Shown in pieces: positions 45,535 through 57,849 of a stretch of DNA of 64,000 nt. This stretch comes from Fennellomyces sp. T-0311 (lineage: Eukaryota; Mucoromycota; Mucoromycetes; Mucorales; Lichtheimiaceae), in contig JALLLT010000007.1 in assembly GCA_025266875.1 (NCBI GenBank), positions 310,001-374,000 on the forward strand, in the 5' to 3' direction. Position 1 is the first letter of the stretch; the number at the start of each line of letters is the position of its first letter. The notes beneath the pieces are model-generated. The model searched no databases and was not told the origin of the DNA. It was given only the letters and a program-made list of their open reading frames with translations. A program made the position numbers and the translations under genes.

Positions 45535-46385
45535 GATGTAAAATGAAAGCGAAAGACTTGAAAGGTAAAGAAAAAAAGAAAAGGTTAGCGTTGTCTTTTT
45601 TCACGAGTTTATATACACGAAGTACTCGAGTACCCTGTATCTTTCGCCAATGCACTACCCCCTACTAACTAACGTTCGCGAAACCTTGTTTGATCGGAGA
45701 ATGCATAGAAAAACATTGCATAGCATTTACATGGAAGAGATCACCTTTTCCTTTAAGGCGAGAATGCTTGAAAAAGGCAACAATGGACGATTTAGAAACT
45801 TTGGGGCGATACAAGAAGAGTGATTCTGGAGCTGCATTAGAAGTCAAATGTTACACGCCTGTAATCTAGTGTCCGTCTTGCGTTATCGACACCAGGCCTT
45901 TCTAAGCCTATGCACAACATTAATTCCACTTGCATAATGACCATTTCTAAACGTAAGGAGACGAAATAGGCTTGGCACAATAAACAAAAGAGTCTATCGG
46001 CTTAGCAATGGCTTGTTTTTGTGTGTACGATTGCTAACCCAGGAATTGACGATTTTTCGTTCGTGGACAAGTGTAACGTGAGCGCCAAGTGTCATGCCCA
46101 ATGGTTGTTGCACTTCATTAAAATCGTGGCAACATTCGTAATCCGGTCAGATTAAAATGGAATAGTCCTCTTTTCGTGTAAAGATAATCAGAGGGTCCGC
46201 CCTGACGATAACGTACTTGAGAGCGGGATTAATAGCAGCAGTGTAACCGCTCGAGTGTATAATCGGAGACAGAGTATGGGAATAGAAAGAACAGACAAAC
46301 GTTGATTTTATCAATCGTTACAAAACGCATATCTACCATCTAAACTAATGCTTCAGAAAGTGCTACAGACATGAACTGGTTATTA
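45535..46385. other. Intergenic region
   Basis: 5' flank of the aminopeptidase gene and unassigned sequence. A TA-rich leader lies at 45590..45620. No gene seen. Confidence 0.4.
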
Positions 46386-47208
46386 TTATCCTGTGTACTC
46401 ATAGCACCTGTATCGAATGATGCCTTCCTCCTCCTCTTGCTCGGGCATCGTCATTTGTCGCTTGACGATGCGTGCTTTTTGCATGCAATGTTCGAACAAT
46501 TCTAATTTGGCATAATGAAATAGTCGCAAGGGCCTTCATAAAATAGAGGCATTACATCAACCACTTTTTTTCGACAGTAACAAGGATGCATTTCGGTGCG
46601 CTCCGTTTCATAGAAGAGACGATCGCTCGCGATCACTATATCGAATACGCGATCTTCCCACGAAAGATCCTGGGTTTGTATCACTTGGGTAAATCGAGCT
46701 TTGACACTGTGGCACACGATTTATTAAGCCGTATCCATTGATGGCGACATTGGTCAAGACGAATTCGTGATAGTCCGTTAGGTAAAAAAAAAGTATCGGT
46801 CCCGTCCAATAATTTTCCACAGCAAAGACCAGTACCCAATTCGAGGGACCGTGCGGTTCGGCAAGTCGGGAATGATGTTTTTGTTGGATCAGTTTTCCAA
46901 CGAATGAAATGTAAATTGCGGTTCGCACGGTAGCATGTGACCCTAGAAGTTCTTACTTTGCCAATAACGGCACCAGTGATACTGCCAATATAACTTGGCT
47001 TGTGAAGCTTAAATTTGTAATACGCTTGCCGATTTCCGTTGAGATCAAATGCCACGCCTGTCTGTATTTTTATGGCCCCACAAGCATTTTCATGGTAAAA
47101 CGGGGTTGTTGCATAGCAACTTATCATCTCGACCGGAAAAATGAGTAAGCAATTGTCCGACATTGTTGCCCCGGTCATCTTGCCATTCGTCCGAATCGCC
47201 TGACACAA
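46386..47208 (-). pseudogene. METTL21-type protein methyltransferase, decayed copy 1
   Basis: Minus-strand pieces in three frames form one protein. The N-terminal part is SDNCLLIFPVEMIS, TGVAFDLNGNRQAYYKFKLH. The next is the SAM-binding loop LELGTGLCCGKLL (usually LELGxGxG), then LTDYHEFVLTNVAINGYG. Then come WEDRVFDIVIASDRLFYET (post-motif II DxxxxSDxxY) and a C-terminal tail ending IIRYRCYEYTG at 46386. The frame is broken at about 46500, 46680 and 46820. A copy in the same orientation is at 54340..55141. Confidence 0.7.
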
Positions 47209-49536
47209 TTTTATTCAAGCCAGATCCATAGATCGATTAGCGCGCACAATGTCACAGAGATGTACTCGGCATGTCTGTTCTTCTCGTTCTTCGCTGCTCT
47301 CTTTGAGTTCGATACTTGTGTAGCCCGTTATAGAATCATTGCGTTTCCCGCGGACGTGTGTCTACCGCATAGACGCTTCGAATTCGCTCAGGGGTAACAT
47401 TAAAGAAACCGTTTGCTGGTCCGGAGGACCGCAAACTCGAACGAAGAGATGAGCAACACACTCATGGTAAATATTTTGGTTCGTCAGTACATACTAAATT
47501 AAATAGCAATGGTAAAAAAAGATGCCAAGAACGAGGTAGTGTATTCATATTCGACGCGTTCTAGGTCAGAACTTTATTACCATCTGTTGCTAGATACAAC
47601 ATTTCAATTTCTGGTCAAGATTGTTGGATGCGTATTCGTTCCTTTTAAGGTTTAGCGCACAAACTCCCAGTGCTTTTTGTACGGTTGCTACAGCGAACTT
47701 GGCAAGCATTAGATATTTTGTAGCCGTTTATTACTCTGTTTTTTGGTCATGTAATTGCAATTATAAATCGTATTATGTATCCATATGCAAGTTTTCAAAG
47801 CCTACAAAAATCTGTACGTACACATATTCTTGCGTTGTCAATTGACTTAATCACCAAAGAATTCGTGCTAGTATGATTGTCCTCGCTGGTGAATCGAAGT
47901 GGATCGATGTATCAGGCCCTAAATGTTTATGAATTTGTTGATCAATTGGACACACTGTCGTTTGCAACATAGTTGGAAGATTTTGTGCCGATTTCTTCAA
48001 GAGAGCCTCGTGGAATATAACTCTATTGTTCTGCTACTGAGCATACCATGGGTCTATGTCCCTAATTGCTTGGAAGATCGCAAAGTGTAAATATTGTTGT
48101 AGGCGTTAGCTTGGTCGCGCAAAAGTATGTCAGTGATCTTCTGGTTCAATAACGTATCAAATGATGATACCAAGTATCGAAGAAAGAGGATCATGCCGCG
48201 TTGCACAATATGTCACATCCATCATTCCATGGTCTGATATCGGCTTACTACTTCTCTTCGTAGAAACACTGACGTTGACTTGCCATGAATGGATTTCAAA
48301 TTAGATTCGGCTGGACCAATAAACATGTCAAAGTTCAACTGTAGTATTGCAGAGCAAGTGACGAAGCGGTTACAGTTTTGGTTCCGACGGAAGATTCCTA
48401 TCTTACTCTATTGTAATCAATTGGCATTATGAGCGCACACGAGATTGTGGCATATTGGCAGTCCTGAACTGTTAGTAGTGGGTCAGTTGCAGCTTTGGCA
48501 TGACTATCTACAGATTCGTCCCTTTCACACATCTCAAATGCAATGATCAGTAAAGTAACCTTGTCCTTCTTGAGTGTGGCACCTGTGAACAATGATGCGA
48601 CAAATGACGAGCAGGAGTAATCGAGAGTATGATGCATATTGAGCATATCGGCGGTTGTTTTGTCCAATTTTTTATGTGATACAATTTCAGTATAAAGTTT
48701 TGGCAATGTCGAGGCTTTTGTATGAGCCGAAAGAATATCGTCACCGGTGGTCGCTTCGTCATCATTATCAATATGAGCCACTTGTACGTCGTCTTGCGCA
48801 CGTGTTATAGTAGCTTTACTTGTAATTATTCTCGTGCTTTTATTGTAATTTAAGCGATCCTTTAGAACATTGGCGTCATCGACTCTGGAAATGCATATAA
48901 TTGCGTTGCTTTTAAATCGTCTTTATAACTTCCCAGTTATATTCGTATCGATGAACACTTGATCGTCTTTGTTGCATAATATGCTGATTCTTCGTCCAAG
49001 TCGAGGGTATGCTTGTACTTCTCCTTGAGTAGAAGGGGTTTTCTTCATTTAATCTAATGCTACCTGTCCGAACACTCTTTACACATCTTGCGATGGTTCA
49101 TTTTGCGATCCATAGCTGTCTTTTTGCGAAAACACAGACCGTTGACGTTGTGATGCTTAAGTTATATCGTCTGCCTCCAGTAGCTATTCGTTATAGCTTT
49201 GTGTAGCTGGTTCGTGGGAATGTTCGTGGTAAAAAAAAAAGTGTTAAGGACTAATTTTCAGGTTCACACAGAGAAAAATATATGGTGTAATGATACCAGC
49301 ACAATATGTATTCAAAAAGAGACTCCATGGTTGAGGATTGATCCGCTTTATTTTGCTGACTATGAGCTGATTCGCAAAATACCTGTCATGTTGGCCAATC
49401 TAACTATTTCAAAGCAATGCCCTCAATCAATTTTGTGATCGTGCAACGGAATGTTGAAATATAAAGTAACTAAACTTCAAAAATCAGACGTTCTATACTA
49501 CTTTAAATCCACCGTCACGGGGGAGACAAAAAGCAC
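47209..49536. other. Long region without a supported gene
   Basis: A minus-strand frame at 48781..48398 starts MAHIDNDDEATTGDD and looks protein-like at first, but has no domain. Its neighbourhood contains short runs of frames suggesting an old broken gene. The last 90 bases (49450..49536) are the 3' flank of the Fanzor gene and hold a small CCGTCACGG stem (49512..49520). Confidence 0.4.
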
Positions 49537-52500
49537 CTAGCGCTGGTGTTCCGTCAATCGCTCCATGGAGGCAGCGAGTTGGAAGGTTTGGTCGTGGGAG
49601 CGGGAGAAGGGTGGGATGGGTAAATTGTTGTGAGATACAGCTTTCGAAAGGCCACTGACAGCGATGTTGAATGATGCTGCTCCATCACGGTTGAAAGTAT
49701 TCGCATGGTGGAGAGGACAGTCCGGATTCGTGCACCTGATGGCGCCGTTAGCTGTCTTGAGCTTTCCATCTACTCGGTACTTCTGCAGTTTTGTCGGTGC
49801 ATGGCATTCAGGGCATGACTTAGATGAGCGATATTCGTTGGTGACGATGACGGTATCTTGCTTGCATGACTCGAGAGCCTGTCTCAGTTTTGCGTTCGCG
49901 CCTCTAGCATGCTTCTTGATGCGACTGTTGACTGCACGATATGCGCCATAGAAAGCCAGTGTTGCTATCGATTGCTGAACGCGCCAAGATGTTGCAAGCT
50001 TTCGATGCAGGATAAAGTGACGGATCTCTCTCGTCCTTGACTCTTTATTCCTCCTGTTGCCGTCGTCCTTTTCCTTGTCGCGTTCGCGTCGATTTGTATG
50101 CTTTGTTTCGAAGGTCGCAGCCTTTTTTATTGATGATGTATATTTTTTCGCTTTGGGTGGACGTGTTGTCTGTTGCGGCGGTTGCTGCTCAGGTGATGGT
50201 GGTGAGGTGTACCTTCGCACAACGCTCATCACGGCGTCAAAGGTGGTGGTAACCGCGGTTGCCGCGACAACTATCCCTGGATCGATCCCAGTGACAGCCA
50301 GCGGTTTCTGGCTGTTGAAGCTGTCAATGATCGTCTTCTGGATACGTTTCTATAAACACAGTGATAAGCATACATATAACGCGCCTTTGATCCAAGCGCT
50401 TTACCTGTTCTATTGTTTCTTGGGGCCGAACTGTTTTGTTCGATTTTAACGCTTGCATCCGAAACAGCTCGGCACGCAAATCCGCCAACTTCCTTTGCTT
50501 CAATGAGATGTCCTTTTCAAATTCCCGGACAGTTCTTCGCACCGCCCATAGCTTCGTGTAAACACCACGATCCCAATCCTTCTTCTCCTTGTTCTTTTTC
50601 CCATTCCGGAATGTACGACCCAGGTCTGCACGCTCGATCTCGTACTTATTGCACTTCTTGCGTACCAATGTGAGCTCGGCCTGTAGCTCCTTGACCTGTT
50701 TCTCCTTCTCTTCCAGAAGCTGTTGGTTGAGATTTTGGTCGATGTTAGCCCTTTTCGACCCAGATTCCGCTGCTGAAGGGTGCGGCCTTTTCTGCCCGGC
50801 TGCCTTGATCGCCTTCTTCTTTTTTCGCTTTCGAGCCTTCCTGGCCTTCCCTTTGCCAGCCATTCCCTTACCAGCCTTGTTCTTTGCTGTAGAGGGCGTC
50901 ACCACTGCCCTACCCTTCCCTTTGCGAACAGGAAGCACTTCGTCCGCACTGGAATCAGAGGAGCTAGATTCTTCATTTTGATCGGCGGACTGGACGCTGC
51001 TTGCTTCTTCCTTTGCTTGGCTGGTATTGTTCGGGTCAGCGGTCTTGCGACCACGACCAAGCACCCGGACCTGATACTTGTTAACATAGGTCAAACGGTG
51101 CTTGAAGACAAGGTTCTTGGTTTTGAGAGCTTGTGTTATCTTCGGTAAGCGGAAAAAAGCACCGAAAACGTCATCGCGCCTCTCTGGCAGGCCCGCCTCT
51201 CGTTTGCTGGTGACTTTCCCCTTGGCGCTGGTAGATGGGATCGTGTAAGTACCGGAGAATAATGTGTAAAGCACATCTGCTCCAATATGGATGGAGTGGT
51301 CTTTGTAGTCGACGTCTGGGACGATCGCCCAGATATTCTGTTGTGGGATCACCAATTTAACGACAGCGTTTGTGATATAAGCCAGAGGGACGCATTCATG
51401 CACTGACAGAACACCCGCTTCGTCGTCATCGTCGTCTTCCGCGCTATTGTCTTGATCTGGTTCTGGGTGGTAGTATGGTCGAACTGCGTTGGCGATTTCG
51501 GCAGCAGCCTGGCACTGCTTATCTGTTAGGTCGCTCCCCTTGTAGGCTGCATCGCGAATTGCTCTGGCAGACACCTGCTTGGAGGTGGTGGACAGGACTC
51601 GTTTGATAATGGCTACCAGTGCTCGAACTTGACGAACGGTAACTTCTTTTTCTTGGGCATCTACGGCAGACTCTTCCACTTCTTCCTCGTCGGCGTCGTT
51701 GGTCTTTGTACTAATCGGATTGTCCTTGTCAAGCTTCTTGGGAGGAGTGCGATCCTGTTTGTGCTTTTCTTCTTTCTCGGCTCCCTCTTTGCTACTAAGA
51801 GCTTTTGATGAATGGGACAGCTTGTCAAGCTTTTAGAGTAATTCTGTTAGTGCGAAAAGTAAGCACACAAAGATTCTGTCGATTTACCTTCGCGACCCAG
51901 TTGTTTAGCTTTTCGAATAACATTTCGATCACAGTATCATCTCTTCCGCGAATAATCGAATTCTCAAGCTCTTTCCGGTGGTAATCCGCCTTACTCTTAG
52001 CATGTGCTATGCTAATACGCCGATCCACGAGATTGCCGGTTTCTGTCTTCTCCTTTTTTCTCTTCTCAGCTGCAATCCGTGCGAGATAACGACGGACGCG
52101 ATCTGGAGCGAGCCTCAGCCGAATGAGAGCAGTTGTTAGGACTCGGAGATCTCTGTCGTGGCGCTTCCGCGACCAGAGGTTGTGTGCAGCTGTCTTGAAC
52201 TCCCGAAGAGCATTGTTCATGGCACCTTTGAAGGCAAAGTCACCCTGCTTGGTGACAACACCAGTATCCTCGATCGCCTTGCGCGATTCATGAAAAACAA
52301 ATGATTCCATCTTTTTGTTCACGCTTGAACCGACGCACCCTAAGCATAAAACATAACACGTTGATTGATGGAAACGGAAAGTGTACACTGCGATGACGTA
52401 CCTGACAGTATGTTCGAGAGATGTTCAAACTGATACACGCGGGCATCTTCCAACTTGTCCAGATTTGGCGGTATAGGTGACACATGGACAGCCGTTTTCG

Positions 52501-53789
52501 CCTCTGGTCCGAAATCAAAACCAGGTACCAGAGCTTGGATATCGAAAATTGTGTCGTCGACAACAGTACGGCACAGTCGGGCCATTCTTCCGCTGGCGAT
52601 CATATCAGTCAAAGCTGATACCCCGTCGAAAGTTGTGCCATACACTGACCGACGCGCAATTTCTCGTTCTCCAATCGGTTCAAGAACCCGTGGTAGGCGA
52701 TTTCCTCTCGTAAAATAGACCGCAATGAAAACGTCATAGTTGCTGTGAAAGTTGCTGTTTCGCGTATTGAAGTGTCTTTGTTCTTGACAGCTTGGCTATC
52801 TTCGTCGTCGGTTTCTTGGTCATCGTTGCTATTGGCTTCTTGATCGCTGTCCTGAACACCCATGACTTCGTCCCACGTACATGAGTCCAAGAAACCCTGT
52901 ACTTCCTCATGCAGCCGATACCCTTCACTTTTGAAGTATTGAAATCGGTCGTAATCTTTATAACCTTTTATCCGGTCAGCGAACCAGTTAGGAGCCACGT
53001 CCATGAGATGCCGTTTTAGGATGGATGCTTGGATCTCGTCATAGATGCGAGGAACGTTTTTTCTTTTGTCGTGCTTGTTGTGCAGCTTTTCTAGCATCTT
53101 GACAGCTTTTTGCTTGCTTTCCGCTCCTTTAAATGCCTCTTCAATCTCTTGACGATGGAACCGCCTGACCCCGGCCTCAAACTCGCTGATGATCTGGTCT
53201 CGGGTAATGCCTGTCCGTGGCATTGTCGTTTCTTCGTTGTCCACGTCATTCTCGTTATGGTCTGTAAGTGTGGCTACAGTAGACAATGGTGGAGCTGGTG
53301 CGGGCGTTGGCTGACCCTTTACCAGCTTCGGAGGCTTCAAAAGAAGTCGATTTGAGTATATCATTACTTTAAATGGTTAGTCAAAAGCCAACCTTGTACT
53401 CGGGCAAGTCGCAAAGTTGAAACCATTCGGTCTTCTCGCCAAGGTATGAGTCCGTATGCTGCAGCACACTAATAGTTGCCTTACAGATCCTTTTGATGAG
53501 CAATGGCTATGAGCAACATCAACCCCTTTTGCTTTAGTTGGTGGTGCGGTTTCCAAGAGAATGGTATGATCAGAGTCGCCGGAAAGCAGCCGTGTCAATA
53601 CGGTGGATTGGAGAATATCCGTGCCGCTTCTTTTAGGGCCGTGGTTGTTTTGCGCAGGTCCTCGGCACCGGGAACGAAGTTATGCAGACCACTGAAGGCG
53701 TTCTCGAGCCGGTTGGCTGAGATGGGTGGTGCTTCGATCTGTACCTCTTCCGAATGACCAAAGATCTTCTGTACAAGCGTAGGATTCAT
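49537..53789 (-). CDS. Fanzor (eukaryotic TnpB-like RNA-guided nuclease)
   Basis: Fanzors are eukaryotic relatives of TnpB; characterised ones cut DNA guided by an omega RNA from their own 3' end. This multi-exon minus-strand gene starts about 53789 (MNPTLVQKIFGHSEEV). Clear exons are up to 52402, 52339..51888, 51829..50405 and 50349..49537, with introns of 62, 58 and 55 nt. The last exon has RuvC-I as VTGIDPGIVVAAT (Asp at 50281..50283). The rearranged RuvC-II Glu follows as VTNEYRSSK (49834..49836), directly before a zinc ribbon (CPEC, then CTNPDCPLHH). RuvC-III is NRDGAASFNIAV (Asp at 49684..49686). All three acids and four ribbon cysteines are present. A large acidic and Lys-rich insert with a coiled coil lies at 50.5-51.5 kb. 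Frame joins near 53600..53360 and 52740 are unresolved, so the 5' part may be damaged. Confidence 0.85.
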
Positions 53790-54339
53790 AGTTGGAAAGA
53801 ATGTGGTACAGCATGAAGCGCGAAACGCGAAAAAAAGAGAGTCGACGCAAGCACGCAATTGGGCGTGTATTTTATTTGGTACTTCCTTATTAAGTTAGGC
53901 TAACGTTGACGTCCAAGCATTGTTACTTTCATTCGTAGTATCTATCATAATGGGCAACCCTATTGGCCATCGCTATTGTTTCAATATGCGAACGAGGCAC
54001 ACGCTTCATGTATGGTATGCACGGATCAACTGTTTCTGTGCATGAATGCTATCGGCAACCAATGATATGCATAAACGGCGCAACCCACCAGCTTCCGTTT
54101 TAAGTAGAATATCTCGCAGTAAAAAGCGTGACAGACACCCAGCCAGCCGTATCGACCAATCCCTAAAGGCTGTTTCAAACGCCGTTAGAACGCCTAAAAA
54201 GTGTAATGCTCTGTTATACTTCGGATTACGTATTTGTAATCAGAGTAGAGCGGATCAAAGGATGCTGCTGCGTACTTTATCAGTGGTTACAACATACATA
54301 CTTCTATGATCTAAATATGCTACAGAAATGGATCGGTCA
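53790..54339. other. Intergenic region upstream of the Fanzor gene
   Basis: Contains the presumed Fanzor promoter. The plus-strand frame at 54046..54309 has no recognisable feature. No terminal inverted repeat pairing with the 49.4 kb side is visible. Confidence 0.4.
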
Positions 54340-55141
54340 GTACCTTGTGTACTCATAATGCTAGTACCAAGCGATGCTTTCCTCCTCCCCTTGTCGCTTA
54401 ACGAGACAAATTTCCTGTATGTGGCGCTCAAACAATTCTACTCCTACAGTTTGAGCGGGGCACAGGGGTATGTATCATAAAATAAAACTCGGTTTCCATC
54501 AATTTGTGGACGGCAACGGAGAGGTATTCAGCATGTTCCATTCCATATTGGAGGTCGCTCACGATCACAACGTATATCATACCTGCGATTTCCCACGACA
54601 GTTTCTGGTTTTGTACCACTTGGGTAAGTCGAGCATTGACACCATGGCGTACGAGCTATTGAGGTGTGATATTGGTAAGGGCGCATTCATGGTATATAGT
54701 CGGTCAGGAAAATAATGGTTGAACCCAATTTTCCACAACAGCATAGGCCAGACAGGCCAGTTCCAGTATGCAGTTCCAGAATCTTACGGTTCGGCAAGTC
54801 GGGAATGAGGTTTCGTTGGACAAGTTCACTAGCGAATGAAAAGTAAATCGCTGTTCGCACGATTACAAGTGAATTTACTTTGCCATAAAGGTGCGGCATC
54901 TCACGTTTTGGATCCAATGTTGTTGCCAATAATAGCTTGGCTCGTGATGCTTAAGTTTATGCCCTTATGTACCACTACAGTTCAGGTACGGGAAATCCCA
55001 CGTCCGTGTTTAGGCCCCAGCAGTTATGTAAGTAAACCAGTTATGGCAAAACGTGCCTGTTGCTTGTGAACTTACTATTTTATTCGGATAAATGAGCAAG
55101 CAATCGGGCGGCTCTATGGGTTCGGTCTTCCAAGTCGCCAT
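54340..55141 (-). pseudogene. METTL21-type protein methyltransferase, decayed copy 2
   Basis: Starts MATWKTEPIEPPDCLLIYPN at 55141, similar to copy 1 (SDNCLLIFPVE). Further pieces: RTAIYFSFASELVQRNLIPD, ILELHTGTGLSGLCCCG (SAM loop with His in place of Gly), and IYVVIVSDLQYGMEHAEYL, where SDLxY is kept. The end (ERHIQEICLVKRQ, then HYEYTR) matches the end of copy 1. Frameshifts and stops separate the pieces. Confidence 0.68.
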
Positions 55142-55471
55142 ACTCATAGTGAGATGCGATACACGAACCTAATTCGCATATGGAATGTCACGAGGATGGA
55201 CTCTATGTATCTGCTCTTCTCCTTCTTCACAGACATCTTGGAGTTCAATGTTTGTGTATAGGTCAGAAGAACATTAAATCAATTGGTCGGACAAGCCCAA
55301 CGCAGCATCAATGCTTAGACCATTATGTTTCCCAAGAGCTTGTGCCAGGTACACAGACATTTTAAGGTATTCAGAGACTTGCGCTTCGTCACACACCTGA
55401 ATGAAAGAGCAACTCTCAAAAAACGAAAAACAAAAAAATAATTTAGCATCCGCTTGGTGCAAAAGGTGTAT
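55142..55471. other. Intergenic region
   Basis: Between the methyltransferase relic and the PhoD gene end. No gene seen. Confidence 0.35.
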
Positions 55472-57833
55472 TCATTGCTTGAAGAACCCTTCGACGTGAT
55501 GCTGCAGGTGCTGGAGCTGAGGATAGTGAGACTGCCCCTGCAGATTGGGCGCCATATGGTGTGGCTGATTGTGCTGCTGTTGCTGCTGCCCATAATGTCG
55601 CTGCATCTCAACGAATTCCTGCAACAACTGCTCCGTGCTCGCTGTTGCCAGTTTGTGCCCCGAATCGCCAAAGATCAACTTTGGCACGTCAATCAGATAG
55701 CCCATGGTTCCCTTTTGCCCCACAATCTTCTCAGCCTGAATCCAAAAGTTCATCTTGCCGTTCCTGTCGTCATAGTAGCCTGCACAGTAATTCCGCATTC
55801 CCATCAGCTTTTTGTTTTGACGCTAGAATACGCACGCAACCTGTTTAGTTCGCTTTCCCGCGCACGCCCCTCCCACCTTACTGTGCTTCCATCGGGCGAC
55901 TTTTTGAAAACGTTGTACATCCTTTCCTCGACGTTGCCGTTGAACGTGTTATAAGTCGAGTTCTGGTTGAGAATCGTCAGCAGCGCCTCTGGCGGCGGAA
56001 TGTTGATGATGGCGCTCGAGATGATCTGCACCATCAAGAACGGATCACCTTCCTCCTTGTTCTTCATGTCTTTGGAATACAAACGTCCTGCGCCACAGCA
56101 ATGAACCTTGCTCACAAATGAAATATCAGACCTGAACCGCGTAAGTCTGGTTATATCTTACATCGCCTCCCAAGAAAGACACTCGCACAGATCGCTCTCG
56201 TGCAAACAGTTGCAGCAATTCAATAAACTTTTTGCGCTCCAGTTCGTGGTTTCCTGCAGTCCAGTCTATACAGCAGAGTTAACTTGTGTGATGGTGACAA
56301 AAGCTGATGGCTTACTTACGATCATTCATGTCATCCAGTAGCTCTGGATCACCGTTCCACTTGTTCAGTGATCCACTAACTACAGATCCGAGTGCTCCAG
56401 TCTTGCCAGCTATCGTTGCCAGATTGAAGGTTGCGGCACCTTCCATGGCGTTTTCGAAAAGCGAAAGTCTTGGGTATATAAGCGGCACGCCAGTAACTAC
56501 TAACAAGTGCTTTGCAGACGTTGGGATAGCGCGACGTAGTTCAGCAGACACGATTTCGTATGACTTGGGACGGCAAATGTCATACTTTGTGCGTTCTCCA
56601 CGACAATCGAGCGCGAGTAAGCCAATATCTGGACCAAGCGATGTGACAATGTGGTTACACGTCGGAAGCGAGCCTCGGATCATGCCATGATACGGTGCCA
56701 GCTCCATGGTTGTATGATGCTGGAACAGATAGTAGAACCGACAGGCATTGGCAAACAGCACTAGCACAGGAAGACATAAGTACTGTTATAAACTAGGAAT
56801 TCCGTGGCGTTACCTTGGAAGCAGTTGCTGCGTTGCATGTCAGCTGGATACGATCCGTATCCGTCAACAATATCCTACGACAATGCAACGTGTGTTATAG
56901 CATATTGATGCGATACGTCGAACAACCCACATGATCGTCCCACATATTCACGGATGGTATAGTAGCATATGCTTTTGCAACCACCGGACTTCCTTTAGGC
57001 CTATTTTGACACCACCATCAGCTTGACAAAACCAGTTAACATCGTACATACCCGAAACATTGCACATAATTCCAGAAGAAAAAGTGCTCCAAGCCTTCGC
57101 ACATCTCAGTACTCAGTGTCATCTCCAGGCGCTTCTTTGAATCCTTTTCGTCCGTCCACGGCTTCATGAATTCCTCCTTGATCAGCTTATCCTGGTACAG
57201 TTGGTCTCCGCCACCCAACAGGACATGAAAAGGCGCAACATTGTGCCGGTCAAGCACGTCTTGCCACAGTGGCGCTTCCTTCTCACCAAATTTGACCTTT
57301 GTCTCCTGTGGAATATCAGAGAAACCACTGCACGAGTAGAACATGAATTTCATGGACTCGTTGTATGCCGGCAAATGGAATTCCTGTGGTCCGAATGCCT
57401 CGCTCTGGTATGTCACCACTTGTCTGGTGGGCTCAAGCGGAAGACGCAAATCGTATCGCCAGAAATGGTACTGGCCGCGGAATGAATCCAACTTTTCACC
57501 AGGTATGCTAAAGTCGCGTGCCTCGTTGTGCTCATTGCGTAACTGCACTTGCAGTTGCGGAGCTCCGTGGTCGGTTGACACAAGCAGGCACGAACCGCGA
57601 TAAGTCCGTGTACCGTAGTCAATGCCAATGTACCGAAGCAATGGGCCGCACACCACACGCTCTGGATTGAGATTTAGGCTGTTGAATTGTTGCACTGGAA
57701 CATTACCGTAGGACTGCATAGTGGGGTCCCAGGAAACTTCTTTTTTGTTGGAAAGGAAAAAAGAGAGCTCTTCATGCGTTACGCCTGAATAGGTGGCGTT
57801 TCGTATCACCGTGCTTCCTGGCGTGTGTAACAA
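55472..57833 (-). CDS. PhoD-like phosphatase, 5' end missing
   Basis: Exons on the minus strand are about 57833..57052, 57000..56931, 56874..56814, 56760..56320, 56265..56162, 56106..about 55840, and the last to 55472. The family is the large fungal PhoD-like metallophosphatase. Motifs: FMFYSCSGFSD, HVLLGGGDQLYQD (metal-binding Asp), PSVNMWDDH with DIVDGYGSYP, LLALDCRGERT, WTAGNHELER and VSFLGGDVH. The tail is Gln/His-rich. The first frame opens with no ATG (LLHTPGSTVIRN) just after an acceptor-like ttcggtag, and 20 bases further upstream a HET fragment begins. The joint near 55810..55850 does not keep the frame by any clean GT..AG pair. So the gene may be non-functional. Confidence 0.75.
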
Positions 57834-57849
57834 TGACTACCGAAAGTAT

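Noticed and set aside
48398..48781. 127-residue acidic frame on the minus strand
   Set aside because: Looks protein-like at its start but lacks a recognisable domain and is isolated.
53440..53500. Very short introns of 24-26 nt (gtaag..gcag near 53480, another near 53390, and one at about 11655)
   Set aside because: They have GT..AG ends and two of them keep the frame, but they are far shorter than all other introns here (50 or more) and the one near 53390 creates a stop. Frameshifts are the simpler reading.
49400..53950. Terminal inverted repeats around the Fanzor gene
   Set aside because: I compared 49.4-49.55 kb with 53.8-54.0 kb by eye and found no pairing ends or target duplication.
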